Positions 41,155 through 49,735 of a stretch of 64,000 nucleotides of DNA are shown here, in pieces (the stretch's first letter is position 1; every line of letters begins with the position of its first letter). The notes under the pieces were generated by a model. The model was not told the origin of the DNA. It ran no database searches and worked only from the letters and a program-made list of their open reading frames with translations. The stretch is from assembly GCA_958439205.1 (NCBI GenBank), contig OY288189.1, positions 4,231,001-4,295,000 of the forward strand, given 5' to 3'. The position numbers were made by a program, and so were the translations under genes. The DNA is from an uncultured Allorhizobium sp. (GTDB lineage: Bacteria; Pseudomonadota; Alphaproteobacteria; Rhizobiales; Rhizobiaceae).

Positions 41155-41164
41155 CTTGTGCGAA
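41155..41164 (-). promoter_or_regulatory. CGCACAAG element ahead of fliF
   Basis: On the minus strand TTCGCACAAG lies 53-77 bases upstream of the two possible fliF starts. It is a relative of the TCRCGCAAGSC boxes of class II operons, suggesting fliF may have a promoter inside the che-fliF unit. Confidence 0.3.
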
Positions 41165-41229
41165 CGTTTCGCGGGGCGGGAAAGCCGAATTCATTTCGGC
41201 TGATCGCAAACGCAGAATCTGCGGCCCGG

Positions 41230-41247
41230 CCGTCCTTTAGAGGACGG
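41230..41247 (-). repeat. Hairpin at the cheT-fliF junction
   Basis: CCGTCC-N6-GGACGG directly follows the cheT stop on the minus strand, with no U-tail. It may reduce or process read-through from che genes into fliF. Confidence 0.4.
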
Positions 41248-41637
41248 TTAGAAGAAGTCGAAGTCGCCAGCCGCCTTGACGAGCGGTTGGGAATGTCCAT
41301 GACGAAGACCTGCCCCCAGGGCCTTCTGCATGTCGGCAAGTTTCACCAGGCTCAACGCCGTCGTCATGTCGATCATCCAATCGGACGGAATTGTCGCCGT
41401 GATGGTGTCGACGAATTCGGCCAAGCCCCGTGTCTTCTGAACAGCCAGGTCAATGCCCTGCAATACTTTCAGGCTTTCGGGATGCTGCAGCACCGTTGGA
41501 CCACCAAGTTCAAGGAGGTGCGGCTCCACGCGCTCGATCAGATAAGCTACGTCGTGCAGCTCGCTGACGATGCGCATGAGGATCTCCGGAAGTTCTTCCT
41601 GAGTGTCCTGATTTCCCGCCAAGTGTTCGTTTTGCAT
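41248..41637 (-). CDS. cheT: CheT, CheY-phosphatase-type protein
   Basis: The 129-residue helical protein lies between cheD and fliF, the place of orf10/cheT in S. meliloti. It contains GIDLAVQKTRGLAEF, in which D63-x-x-x-Q67 matches the DxxxQ motif of CheZ/CheX-type CheY phosphatases reported for CheT. It probably helps terminate the signal, since no cheZ is seen. The remainder is helical (PEILMRIVSELHDVAYLIER, DWMIDMTTALSLVKLADMQK). The identification is by position and motif; the sequence is otherwise poorly conserved. Confidence 0.8.
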   Translation of the reverse strand: MQNEHLAGNQDTQEELPEILMRIVSELHDVAYLIERVEPHLLELGGPTVLQHPESLKVLQGIDLAVQKTRGLAEFVDTITATIPSDWMIDMTTALSLVKLADMQKALGAGLRHGHSQPLVKAAGDFDFF

Positions 41638-41650
41638 CCGATGTCCAGTA

Positions 41651-42205
41651 CTAGAAGAACTCGATTGAAGTTTCCACCGGCTTCGAAACAGGAACTGGAC
41701 GCTGCTCCAGCGCCACCGTCTTCTGTGTTTCTGCGCCCGTGAGCGGATACTGTCTTGCCCGACCGCTGACCGGCCAGAATTCCAATTTGCGGCCGTGGTC
41801 TCCGCCCGTGGAGGACCCAACCACCTTGATGCCTTCGTCGCGCAGGAACTGCTGGGCGAAGGCGGCATTCTGTTCGCCGACGTTCGAGAAGGTCGCGATC
41901 GTCTTGGCGCCACCGAAGACCTTGGCCTCCAGGCGGTCCCTGCGGGCGCCCTGCTTCAGAAGACCGTTGATCAGGAGTTCCATCAGGTGAACCCCGTAGC
42001 GGGTGGCGTCACCGCCACCGGCTCCCGGCACGGCCGAACCCGGCAGCAGGAAGTGGTTCATGCCACCGACCCCTGCAATCGGATCCCGAATACAGGCAGC
42101 AACACACGAACCGAGGATCGTCGACAGGACCACATTCGGATCCTTGCTGACCTTCCACTCCCCTTGAATAATGTGGACGCGCTTTGCTGCACCGTCTTCA
42201 GTCAT
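41651..42205 (-). CDS. cheD: CheD, receptor glutamine deamidase
   Basis: The 184-residue protein has the CheD catalytic features: Cys34 in LSTILGSCVAACIRDP, His51 in GGMNHFLLPG, and the later AKVFGGAKTIATFSNVGEQN block with the catalytic Thr/Ser region. CheD deamidates Gln residues on chemoreceptors as part of adaptation, together with CheR and CheB, which are encoded just upstream. Its ATG overlaps the cheY2 stop. Confidence 0.93.
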   Translation of the reverse strand: MTEDGAAKRVHIIQGEWKVSKDPNVVLSTILGSCVAACIRDPIAGVGGMNHFLLPGSAVPGAGGGDATRYGVHLMELLINGLLKQGARRDRLEAKVFGGAKTIATFSNVGEQNAAFAQQFLRDEGIKVVGSSTGGDHGRKLEFWPVSGRARQYPLTGAETQKTVALEQRPVPVSKPVETSIEFF

Positions 42206-42591
42206 TTTAGGGCTCCAAATACGGCCTCGATGGCCGCCTTCATTTTTTCGATGGTGAAGGGTTTGGCCAGGACGTTGTTGGCGCCCAGCTGTGCGGCCTT
42301 CTGGACCAGCGCGCGGTCGCCCTGCGCGGTCAGAATGATGAAGGCCGCCTTCTTCGTATTCGGGTTGGTGCGCACGGCCTGCAGAAGGCCCAGACCGTCC
42401 ATCTTCGGCATGTTGAAGTCCGAGATGACCAGGTGATGGGGCTGCTGCTCCATGATCTTCATGCCCTGCTCGCCGTCGCCGGCGGCAGTGATCTGCTTGA
42501 AGCCGAGCTGGGTCAGCGCGTCGCTGAGCAGCAGGCGACTTGTGACCTGATCGTCGACGATCAGAACTTTGATTTTTTCAGCTAGGGACAT
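42202..42591 (-). CDS. cheY2: CheY2, response regulator (motor-binding)
   Basis: This is a 129-residue single receiver domain. The acidic pair is D13/D14 in VLIVDDQ, the phosphorylated Asp58 is in LVISDFNMPKMDG, and Thr and Lys are in IILTAQGD and LAKPFTIEKM. In S. meliloti, CheY2 is the main motor regulator, with CheY1 as a phosphate sink. By position (after cheB, before cheD) this is CheY2. Start and stop are fused to the neighbours (TAATG with cheB, ATGA with cheD). Confidence 0.93.
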   Translation of the reverse strand: MSLAEKIKVLIVDDQVTSRLLLSDALTQLGFKQITAAGDGEQGMKIMEQQPHHLVISDFNMPKMDGLGLLQAVRTNPNTKKAAFIILTAQGDRALVQKAAQLGANNVLAKPFTIEKMKAAIEAVFGALK

Positions 42592-43637
42592 TATTCGATA
42601 CCTTCTTTTCGGGCAGCAGTGAGTTTGAGGATTTCCTCGCCAATAGAGGAGAGAGGTAGTTGATGCTCGACAGCGCCCAGCTCATAGGCGACTCGAGGCA
42701 TCCCATAGACCACACAGGTCTTTTCGTTCTGGCCAACGGTGCGAGCACCGGCATGACGCATCTTCAATAGGCCGGACGCACCATCGCGCCCCATGCCCGT
42801 CAGGATAACCCCGACGGCGTTCCGGCCAGCGAGTTCTGCGACGGAATCAAACAGGACATCCACCGAAGGACGATGTCCGTTGACCGGCGCGCGCTCGACG
42901 AGGCGGCAGCAGGGAGCCGAGGCATTCGACACCTGCAGATGCCGTTCCCCACCCGGAGCCAGATAGATCTTGCCGATCTCAAGCCTTGCACCATCCGTGG
43001 CCTCCTCCACCACAGGGGCGCAAAGACGATTGAGACGTTCAGCAAAGCTCTTGGTGAAGGTCGGCGGCATGTGCTGCGTAATCACCGTCGGGGGGCAATT
43101 ACGCGGGAACTTCTGCAACACGGCGATCAGTGCTTCCACGCCACCTGTCGATGAACCGATCGCGACGATCTTGCGGCCGACACGGAAGTCCGCGACCGGG
43201 GCTGCCGACACGGGCTGCACATGCGGTGCCGCATGGTGGCGGTGCTGAGAGCGGGCCGCAGCCTTTACCTTTTCGGCCAGTTCGCCGAAGGGACGGGCAT
43301 CACCCGGCTGCGGTTTCGCCACGCAGTCGAAAGCACCGATTTCCAGGGCCGCAAGCGTCGCTTCGGCGCCGCGGTGGGTCATGGTGGAGACCATGATCAC
43401 CGGCATCGGCCGGAGCTTCATGATCTTTTCCAGGAACTCCAGTCCGTTCATGTTCGGCATCTCGATGTCGAGTGTCACGACATCGGGATTGAGCTGCTTG
43501 ATGGCCGCGCGGGCTTCCATGGCGTCGCCGGCCTGGCCGATGACGCTGACATCAGGATCCTGACTGAGCACGGCCGTGATCAAGCCGCGCATGGTCGGGC
43601 TATCGTCGACGACGAGAACGCGAGCAGGTGCTGCCAT
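42591..43637 (-). CDS. cheB: CheB, receptor methylesterase response regulator
   Basis: From MAAPARVLVVDDSP the protein has 348 residues. The receiver domain (1-120) has its phosphorylated Asp57 in VVTLDIEMPNMNG. The C-terminal methylesterase (about 155-345) has the catalytic triad regions GSSTGGVEAL, TQHMPPTFTKSFAERLN and LTGMGRDGASGL. It removes methyl groups from receptors when phosphorylated by CheA. The ATG overlaps the cheR stop. Confidence 0.95.
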   Translation of the reverse strand: MAAPARVLVVDDSPTMRGLITAVLSQDPDVSVIGQAGDAMEARAAIKQLNPDVVTLDIEMPNMNGLEFLEKIMKLRPMPVIMVSTMTHRGAEATLAALEIGAFDCVAKPQPGDARPFGELAEKVKAAARSQHRHHAAPHVQPVSAAPVADFRVGRKIVAIGSSTGGVEALIAVLQKFPRNCPPTVITQHMPPTFTKSFAERLNRLCAPVVEEATDGARLEIGKIYLAPGGERHLQVSNASAPCCRLVERAPVNGHRPSVDVLFDSVAELAGRNAVGVILTGMGRDGASGLLKMRHAGARTVGQNEKTCVVYGMPRVAYELGAVEHQLPLSSIGEEILKLTAARKEGIE

Positions 43638-44539
43638 TATTTGCGCCCTCCGTTCTTGCCCAGGTAGCGATAGGTCGTGATGCCGATATTGTCGAAATCG
43701 TTCTTCGAGTCGCCGGAGACACGCTCCGAATGGCCGATGTAGAGATGGCCGCCGATCGGGAGCAGTTCCCCAAAGCGGGTCCAGATCCGCATCTGCGTCG
43801 GCTCGTCGAAGTAGATGACGACGTTGCGGCAGAAGATGACGTCGAACTTGCCCTTGAAAGGCCATTGGGCCATCAGGTTGAGCTCATTGTAGGTGATCAG
43901 CCGTTTCAGGCGGTCGTCGACCTGGAACTTGCGACGTCCAGCGATTTCGACTTCCTTGAACCACTGCTTGCGCATGGCCGGCGAAACCGTCTCGAGCGCC
44001 TGCTCGTCATAGGCACCCTGTCGGGCGATGGCGAGGATCTTGGGGTCGATGTCTGTCGCCAGGATCTTGAAGTCATAGTCGAGGACGTTCGGGAAGGCCT
44101 GGAAGACCGTCAGCGCGATCGAATAGGGCTCTTGGCCGTCAGAACTTGCAGCCGACCAGATGCGCACCCGGCCACCGGACTTCGCCCGCTGTATCAAACC
44201 CGGCAGAACCTCGTCGCGCAGATGCTCGAAGTGATGGTTCTCGCGGAAGAAGCGGGTGAAGTTGGTCGTCAGATGCGACAGCATTTCGCGGCGCTCGCCT
44301 GCCCCTTCCTGAGAGGCGACGAGCTGGCAGTAGGCGCGGAAGCCGGAGAGTCCGAGATTGCGGATGTGCTTGGAAAGGCGCGAGTAGACGAGCGAGGCCT
44401 TGCTGTCGTTCAGCGCGATCCCCGCATCCGAATAGATCATGGCAGCAATCTCGTTCAAATCCCGCCGGGTCAGCGGGTATTCGCCGCTGGCCAGGACCTC
44501 GTCGTCCGATTGACGGGATGTACTCATTGCAAAGGTCAT
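43637..44539 (-). CDS. cheR: CheR, receptor methyltransferase
   Basis: The chosen ATG (MTFAMSTSRQ) overlaps the cheW stop as ATGA, with GCGAGG upstream; it gives 300 residues. An N-terminal helical domain (DLNEIAAMIYSDAGIALNDS, VYSRLSKHIRNLGLSGF) is followed by the SAM-binding domain with RIWSAASSDGQEPYSIAL, LATDIDPKILAIARQGAYDE, VIFCRNVVIYFDEPTQMRIW and LYIGHSERV. It methylates Glu residues of chemoreceptors in adaptation. It acts with CheB and CheD, encoded downstream. Confidence 0.95.
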   Translation of the reverse strand: MTFAMSTSRQSDDEVLASGEYPLTRRDLNEIAAMIYSDAGIALNDSKASLVYSRLSKHIRNLGLSGFRAYCQLVASQEGAGERREMLSHLTTNFTRFFRENHHFEHLRDEVLPGLIQRAKSGGRVRIWSAASSDGQEPYSIALTVFQAFPNVLDYDFKILATDIDPKILAIARQGAYDEQALETVSPAMRKQWFKEVEIAGRRKFQVDDRLKRLITYNELNLMAQWPFKGKFDVIFCRNVVIYFDEPTQMRIWTRFGELLPIGGHLYIGHSERVSGDSKNDFDNIGITTYRYLGKNGGRK

Positions 44540-45006
44540 GCAGCCTCGCTTTCGGCGGCTTCGTTGAAAAGTGCACCAAGCTCGATCAAGCAGATCATCC
44601 GCTTGTCGATGGCGAGAATGCCTCGGGCATATTGTCGTTCGAGGTCGGAGGAGACCTCCGGCGTCGGCTGTATGTTGTCGTCGGTCACCGTCAGGATGTC
44701 CGAGACTGCTTCGACGAGCAGTCCCACGATCCTGGACTTGACCTGGGCCACGATGATCACGTGGCGGGCAGTCGGTTCGGCGGGCTTCATGCCCAGACGC
44801 AGTGACAGGTCCATGATCGGCAGGACAGCACCACGCAGATTGATGACGCCCAAGACATAGTGCGGGGAGTGCGGCAGCGGGGTCGCCGGGGTCCAACCCC
44901 GGATCTCACGCACCGCCATCACGTTCACGCAGAACTCCTGATCGCCGATACGGAAGGCGATGAGTTCACGGTTTCCCTGACCTAAGTTTTTGACCGCATG
45001 CGACAT
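44536..45006 (-). CDS. cheW: CheW, chemoreceptor coupling protein
   Basis: The 156-residue protein has the CheW fold: ELIAFRIGDQEFCVNVMAVR, EIRGWTPATPLPHSPHYVLG, VINLRGAVLPIMDLSLRLGM and VKSRIVGLLVEAVSDILTVT. It bridges receptors and CheA in the signalling array. It sits four bases after cheA and overlaps cheR. As I recall, A. tumefaciens keeps its cheW genes outside this operon, so its presence here is closer to the Sinorhizobium/Rhizobium layout. Confidence 0.95.
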   Translation of the reverse strand: MSHAVKNLGQGNRELIAFRIGDQEFCVNVMAVREIRGWTPATPLPHSPHYVLGVINLRGAVLPIMDLSLRLGMKPAEPTARHVIIVAQVKSRIVGLLVEAVSDILTVTDDNIQPTPEVSSDLERQYARGILAIDKRMICLIELGALFNEAAESEAA

Positions 45007-45010
45007 ACTA

Positions 45011-47269
45011 TTACCCTGCGACGGCTAACGACATTTCCTGCTTGAGTGAGTGACCACGCGAGGCGGCGACGACGGCATCCACGTCCAGGATGAGTGCCAC
45101 TCGACCATCACCAAGGATGGTTGCGGCTGCGATGCCCGGGACATGGGTGTAGTTGGCTTCGAGCGACTTGATGACGACCTGACGCTGGCCCTGGATCGCA
45201 TCGACCATGAGGGCGCGCTGGCCACCGCCTTCGGATTCCACCAGGAGGGCGACGCCTTCCATGGGGTTTGCCTGAATGCCGCGGAAGTTCAGGATCCGGC
45301 CGACATCCACCAGCGGGCAGAAGGAGTTGCGGATCGAGATCAGGCGCTGGTTGGCACCGAAGGAGTGGATGTTCTGCGCTTCCGGCTGCAGCGTTTCGAC
45401 GATCGCGGTGAGCGGGACGACCAGCGTCTGGCCGGCGACCGTGACCACCATGCCGTCGAGAACGGCGAGCGTCAGCGGAAGGCTCATCGTGAAGGTCGAA
45501 CCGAGGCCCGGACGCGAGGTGATCGAGATACGACCACCGAGTGCCTGGATCGAACGCTTGACCACGTCCATACCGACGCCACGGCCGGAAATGTCGGAGA
45601 TCTTGTCGGCGGTCGAGAAGCCCGGTGCGAAGATCAGGTTGTCGATTTCTTCGTCGGTCAGATTGGCGTCGGCAGCGATGAGCTCGTTGTCGATGGCCTT
45701 CTGGCGAACGCGTTCGCGGTTGATGCCGGCGCCGTCGTCGACGAGTTCGATGACGATACGGCCCGAGCGATGCTTTGCCGTCAGCTTGATCGTGCCTTCC
45801 GGCTCCTTGCCGGCGGCAGCGCGCTTTTCGGGGCTTTCGATGCCGTGGTCGACGGCGTTTCGGATCATGTGGGTCAGCGGCTCGGCGAGCTTGTCGATGA
45901 CCGTCTTGTCGACTTCGGTGTTTTCACCTTCCGTGACCAGGCGGATCGACTTGCCGACCATGTCGGCGACTTCGCGAACGATACGCGACATGCGCTGGAA
46001 GACCGGCTTCACCGGCTGCGCGCGGATCGCCATGACCGAGTCCTGGATCTCGCGGGTGAGCTGCTGCAGCTCTTCGAGGCCCATGTTGACGGCGGACGTG
46101 CCGGTTGCGTCGTTTTCGATAACGCTCTGCGAGAGCATTGCCTGGTTGATAACGAGCTCGCCCACGAGGTTGATCAGGCGGTCGACGCGATCGAGATCAA
46201 CGCGGATGGTCTGGCCGGCCGTGTTGTTGGCCTGGGCGGCGGCAGCGGCTGCTGCGGCTGCAGCGGCTGCGGCAGGCGATTCCTTCTTCTCAGTCTTGGC
46301 AGCACTTGCCGCCATCTTCATGACGTTGGAGGCCGTCTCGGCAGCTTCGACGGCTGCTGCTACGGTTTCTTCCGGAGCGTCGGCGCTGTCGTCGAGAGCC
46401 GACAGGTCGAACGGAACCGGTACCATCGGCAGTTCTTCCGTCGGGGCGGCGGCTTCTGGCTCGCGGAGCTTGACGTCGAGGTCGCAATCCCACTCGGCAA
46501 ATTCGAAGACCTGGCGGATGCCTTCTTCGCCCTTTTCCGCCTTGATCTGGATGGTCCAGTGGAAATAGGCGGCTTCCGGATCGATGTCGTCGAGCGACGG
46601 CAGGTCGTCCATGTTGCAGTTGATGCTCATCTCGCCGAGGCGGGACAGATCACGCAGCAGGAGGGCTGCTTCGTTGCCCTTCGAATAGAGGTCGCGGCGT
46701 GGCTTGAAGGTCACGTCGAATGTGGAGATTTCAGCTGCCGCTTCATCTTCGCCGCCGAAGCCGTCGAAGGTGAAGGGGATCGGCTGGAAGCCACTGTCGT
46801 CGCTCGGCGCGGCAGCTGGGGCCGGTGCAGCGGCCTTCGGAGCCGGCTTGGCTGCAGCGACAGGCGCTGCAGAGGGAGCTGGCATCTCGCCGTTGGCGAG
46901 CGCTTCCAGTTCCTTGACCAGGCCGCTCGAACGGCTTTCGTCGACACTTCCGCCGTCGCGAGAGGCGCTGACCAAGTCGGCCAGAACGTCGGCCGACTTC
47001 AGCATCACCTTCATGACTTCAGGGCCGGGTTCCAGCTTGTTGGAACGAACGCAATCAAGAGTCGTCTCGAAGACGTGTGCAAAGGCGACCAGGTCGTCGA
47101 GACCGAAGGCGCCAGCACCGCCCTTGATGGAGTGGACCGCGCGGAACACGGCGTTCACCGTTTCCGGATCCCGATCTCCATCATTCATTTTCAGAAGACC
47201 GGATTCCAGTTCGGCGAGCTGCTCCTCGCACTCCTGGAAAAAGATCTCTTTGATTTCGTTCATATCCAT
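45011..47269 (-). CDS. cheA: CheA, chemotaxis histidine kinase
   Basis: The 752-residue protein has five CheA domains. P1 has the phosphorylated His46 (FRAVHSIKGGAGAFG). A P2-type region (about 170-275) lies between Ala/Pro- and Ala-rich linkers. P3 dimerisation begins at RVDLDRVDRLINLVGELVIN. P4 is the ATP-binding domain with MIRNAVDHGIESPEKRAAAG and SGRGVGMDVVK. P5 is CheW-like (LVVPLTAIVETLQPE). It passes phosphate to CheY1, CheY2 and CheB. The gap to cheY1 is 16 bases. The 803-codon reverse frame opposite it is a shadow. Confidence 0.96.
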   Translation of the reverse strand: MDMNEIKEIFFQECEEQLAELESGLLKMNDGDRDPETVNAVFRAVHSIKGGAGAFGLDDLVAFAHVFETTLDCVRSNKLEPGPEVMKVMLKSADVLADLVSASRDGGSVDESRSSGLVKELEALANGEMPAPSAAPVAAAKPAPKAAAPAPAAAPSDDSGFQPIPFTFDGFGGEDEAAAEISTFDVTFKPRRDLYSKGNEAALLLRDLSRLGEMSINCNMDDLPSLDDIDPEAAYFHWTIQIKAEKGEEGIRQVFEFAEWDCDLDVKLREPEAAAPTEELPMVPVPFDLSALDDSADAPEETVAAAVEAAETASNVMKMAASAAKTEKKESPAAAAAAAAAAAAAQANNTAGQTIRVDLDRVDRLINLVGELVINQAMLSQSVIENDATGTSAVNMGLEELQQLTREIQDSVMAIRAQPVKPVFQRMSRIVREVADMVGKSIRLVTEGENTEVDKTVIDKLAEPLTHMIRNAVDHGIESPEKRAAAGKEPEGTIKLTAKHRSGRIVIELVDDGAGINRERVRQKAIDNELIAADANLTDEEIDNLIFAPGFSTADKISDISGRGVGMDVVKRSIQALGGRISITSRPGLGSTFTMSLPLTLAVLDGMVVTVAGQTLVVPLTAIVETLQPEAQNIHSFGANQRLISIRNSFCPLVDVGRILNFRGIQANPMEGVALLVESEGGGQRALMVDAIQGQRQVVIKSLEANYTHVPGIAAATILGDGRVALILDVDAVVAASRGHSLKQEMSLAVAG

Positions 47270-47285
47270 AGGAGAAAATCCCGGC

Positions 47286-47651
47286 TTAGGCGGTTACACG
47301 CTCGATGGCATCGATCAGTTTGGTCGGATCGAAGGGCTTCACGATCCAGCCTGTCGCGCCGGCCTGGCGAGCGCGGTTCTTCTTTTCGGCATCGCTTTCC
47401 GTGGTCAGAACCAGGATCGGGACAGCGCGGTACTTTTCGTTCCGGCGAACACCCTCGATGAAGCCGAAGCCGTCGAGACGCGGCATGTTGATGTCGGTCA
47501 CGATGACGTCGGGATTGCATTCCTCGAGAACTTCCAGGCCCTCGACGCCGTCTTCGGCCTGGATGGTCTCGAAGCCAGCATTGTTGAGGGTCACCAGAAG
47601 CATGTTTCGGATGGTTCTGGAGTCATCCACTGTGAGCACTTTTTTCTTCAT
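47286..47651 (-). CDS. cheY1: CheY1, response regulator (phosphate sink type)
   Basis: The 121-residue receiver has D9/D10 in VLTVDDSRTIRNML, phosphorylated Asp53 in VIVTDINMPRLDG, Thr in LVLTTESD and Lys in WIVKPFDPTKL. The first cheY in this operon is the phosphate sink in S. meliloti: CheA with CheS transfers phosphate to it to drain CheY2-P. It starts four bases inside the end of cheS. Confidence 0.93.
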   Translation of the reverse strand: MKKKVLTVDDSRTIRNMLLVTLNNAGFETIQAEDGVEGLEVLEECNPDVIVTDINMPRLDGFGFIEGVRRNEKYRAVPILVLTTESDAEKKNRARQAGATGWIVKPFDPTKLIDAIERVTA

Positions 47652-47947
47652 TGCCGGATCTCCTTAGCGAGCAGATGGTCGATGTTCACGCCAATCAGTT
47701 GAAGGGTTTTCAGAAAAGCCTCAGAGGCCTTTCCGTACGAGAAGGGGTGCTTTTCGGCTTCCCAGGTCTTGGCCGCGGCCATCAGAACCTGCACGCACTG
47801 AGCACCGACACGTTCGACGCCGGACGCGTCGATCGTCAGAGGAGCACCGCGCATCGAGAGAATATTGGCCTTGAGATTGGAGGCCTCATTAAGGTCCAAC
47901 ACAGCGGCCAGCTTCAGGGCCTTCTGTTCGCCTTTCTTACTTGCCAT
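47648..47947 (-). CDS. cheS: CheS, STAS-like CheA partner
   Basis: The 99-residue protein (MASKKGEQKALKL; a second ATG one codon upstream is possible) has a STAS-type pattern. A strand-helix opening (LAAVLDLNEASNLKANILSM) is followed by GAPLTIDASGVERVGAQCVQ, the anti-sigma-antagonist turn, and a final helix (LKTLQLIGVNIDHLL). In S. meliloti the orf2 product CheS binds CheA and raises its affinity for CheY1. Position (receptor-orf2-cheY1-cheA) and size agree. Confidence 0.85.
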   Translation of the reverse strand: MASKKGEQKALKLAAVLDLNEASNLKANILSMRGAPLTIDASGVERVGAQCVQVLMAAAKTWEAEKHPFSYGKASEAFLKTLQLIGVNIDHLLAKEIRQ

Positions 47948-48082
47948 CATTTCTTTCCTTGTGTCCCGAGGCTGCGGCAACCAGGCCCAAACGTGGGTCC
48001 CGGGAGAACCATTCCCCCGGACAGATCGCCGAAATTCCCGCCCTTAGCTTCCTTTTGTAGCGCATGGTGGTAAACAATCCCC

Positions 48083-49735
48083 TCACCCTCCAAGCCCTGC
48101 GATATGAACCGGAAAGCCGAAATCCGCCGTTTCGTCTTCCAGCATTTCTGATGTCGGATATGGCGCGCTCGCTGCTGTTGCAGACGCCTGCTCCCGATGT
48201 GTCGAGAGCTGGATGCGCGCAGTCTGCGCCTTCGGAGCACGCGTCTGGCGCTCGATGTGAAACTCGCGGATTGTCGCGCCGAGTTCCAGAATGACCTTGT
48301 GGAGATCATCGGTACCCTCGAGGGACTGGCGAGCCACGACGGCGTTGCTGCCGATCTCGGCGCCAAGGCCTGCGACAGTCCCGGCAATGCCTGCGAGCTC
48401 GGTCGCCTGACGGTCGGTACGGGCTGCAATGTCGGAAACCGTGCCGCTGATATCGCCCACCTGGAGAACGATGTCGGCGATGGCGCCTTGCGTTTTCGCC
48501 ACCATATCGACCCCGGCCTCGACCTGGTTCTTGGTGGTCGCAACCAGCGTCTTGATTTCGCGGGCAGCATCGGCGGAACGCTGGGCAAGGGCCCGGACTT
48601 CCTGGGCTACGACCGCAAAGCCTCGGCCACTGTCGCCGGCGCGGGCGGCCTCGATGCCGGCATTCAACGCCAACAGATTGGTCTGGAAGGCAATTTCGTC
48701 GATCGCGCCGATGATGTGGCCGATCTGTTCGGCGGAGGCCTCAATGTCAGCCATGGCCGAGATTGCCTGACCGACGACTGCGCCACTTGCTTCGACGGAT
48801 GTGCGGGTTGCAGCGACCGTGGCTTCGGCGCGCTTCGTCTGGCCGGCACTGTCGCGGACGCTCGATGTCAGATCCTGGAGGGCGCGGCTGGTCTCGTCCA
48901 GCGCGCCGGACTGGTCCTGCGCGCGACCCGCATAGGTGCGGGCGGTCTCGACCATCTGGCCGGTCGCATCGCGGAGATGGGAGAGCTTTTCTTCGGAGGA
49001 GAGAAAGGCGGTCTGGAGCTGTTCCAGCGCCTCGTTCATGCTTCCGGCGAGATCGGCATAGGCCTCTGGAACGTCTGAGGCTGCGCGCACGGTGAGGTCA
49101 CCGGCAGCCAGGCCGTCGACAACAGGGCGGAAGACACCTTCGAATTCGGCGCGGTCATGCTCGCGCTGCGCTGCCAGATCCCGGTGATGCTTCAGACGCA
49201 GTTCGTTGAAACGCAGCGATACGGCGATTTCGACATCGACCATGACGAGCCGGACGAGCGCGGCAACGAGGTCCGTGACCTCCCGCTGGCGACGACGGCT
49301 GGAAGGGAGGAGACCTCCACTGTTCGCGTCGCCGATGGCGGCCGTCAGCAGATGCTCAAGCACCACGGCATGGCCCGCGACATGCCAGCGCGGATCGAGA
49401 CCCATGCGGCTTTCGCTGTCGGAAAGGACCTTGACCCGCTCGGCATAGAGAGCATCGAAACGGGCATCGGTGAGAACGTCCCAGTGGGACGAAAGAAGAT
49501 CGTGCAGCCTGTCGTACTGGCGCTCGCTGGAGAAGACACGCGCGGCATCCGGCGATGACTGAAGGCGCTGGAAAAGGTCGCGAAGCGCTGTCTTCAGGGG
49601 CTGGGAAAGGACATGGCGGTTCTGGCGCAGAAGCTCGCACTGGGCCTCATCGAGACCGGCAAAGCGCAGTCGGTCACGCAGGCTGCCCGCCTGTGATCCC
49701 GTCGCCCGCTCCGTGGACATCCCCTGACCCGTCAT
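48083..49735 (-). CDS. Soluble chemoreceptor with protoglobin-like sensor domain (IcpA-type)
   Basis: The 550-residue protein has no membrane helix. Residues ~15-190 form a globin-coupled sensor-type domain (LRFAGLDEAQCELLRQNRHV, FSSERQYDRLHDLL, RMGLDPRWHVAGHAVVLEHL). Then come a HAMP-like stretch (VDGLAAGDLTVRAASDVPEA) and a signalling tip with IDEIAFQTNLLALNAGIEAA and GRGFAVVAQEVRALAQRSAD. In HemAT-like proteins a haem-binding His stands two residues before the R-I-G-L segment. Here that place is Glu108, so haem binding by this residue is unlikely. It is first in the che operon. An alternative start is five codons downstream. Confidence 0.88.
   Translation of the reverse strand: MTGQGMSTERATGSQAGSLRDRLRFAGLDEAQCELLRQNRHVLSQPLKTALRDLFQRLQSSPDAARVFSSERQYDRLHDLLSSHWDVLTDARFDALYAERVKVLSDSESRMGLDPRWHVAGHAVVLEHLLTAAIGDANSGGLLPSSRRRQREVTDLVAALVRLVMVDVEIAVSLRFNELRLKHHRDLAAQREHDRAEFEGVFRPVVDGLAAGDLTVRAASDVPEAYADLAGSMNEALEQLQTAFLSSEEKLSHLRDATGQMVETARTYAGRAQDQSGALDETSRALQDLTSSVRDSAGQTKRAEATVAATRTSVEASGAVVGQAISAMADIEASAEQIGHIIGAIDEIAFQTNLLALNAGIEAARAGDSGRGFAVVAQEVRALAQRSADAAREIKTLVATTKNQVEAGVDMVAKTQGAIADIVLQVGDISGTVSDIAARTDRQATELAGIAGTVAGLGAEIGSNAVVARQSLEGTDDLHKVILELGATIREFHIERQTRAPKAQTARIQLSTHREQASATAASAPYPTSEMLEDETADFGFPVHIAGLGG

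Noticed and set aside
45050..47461. 803-codon open frame on the plus strand opposite cheA
   Set aside because: It mirrors a GC-rich coding strand, has no conserved look and covers the well-supported cheA and cheY1.
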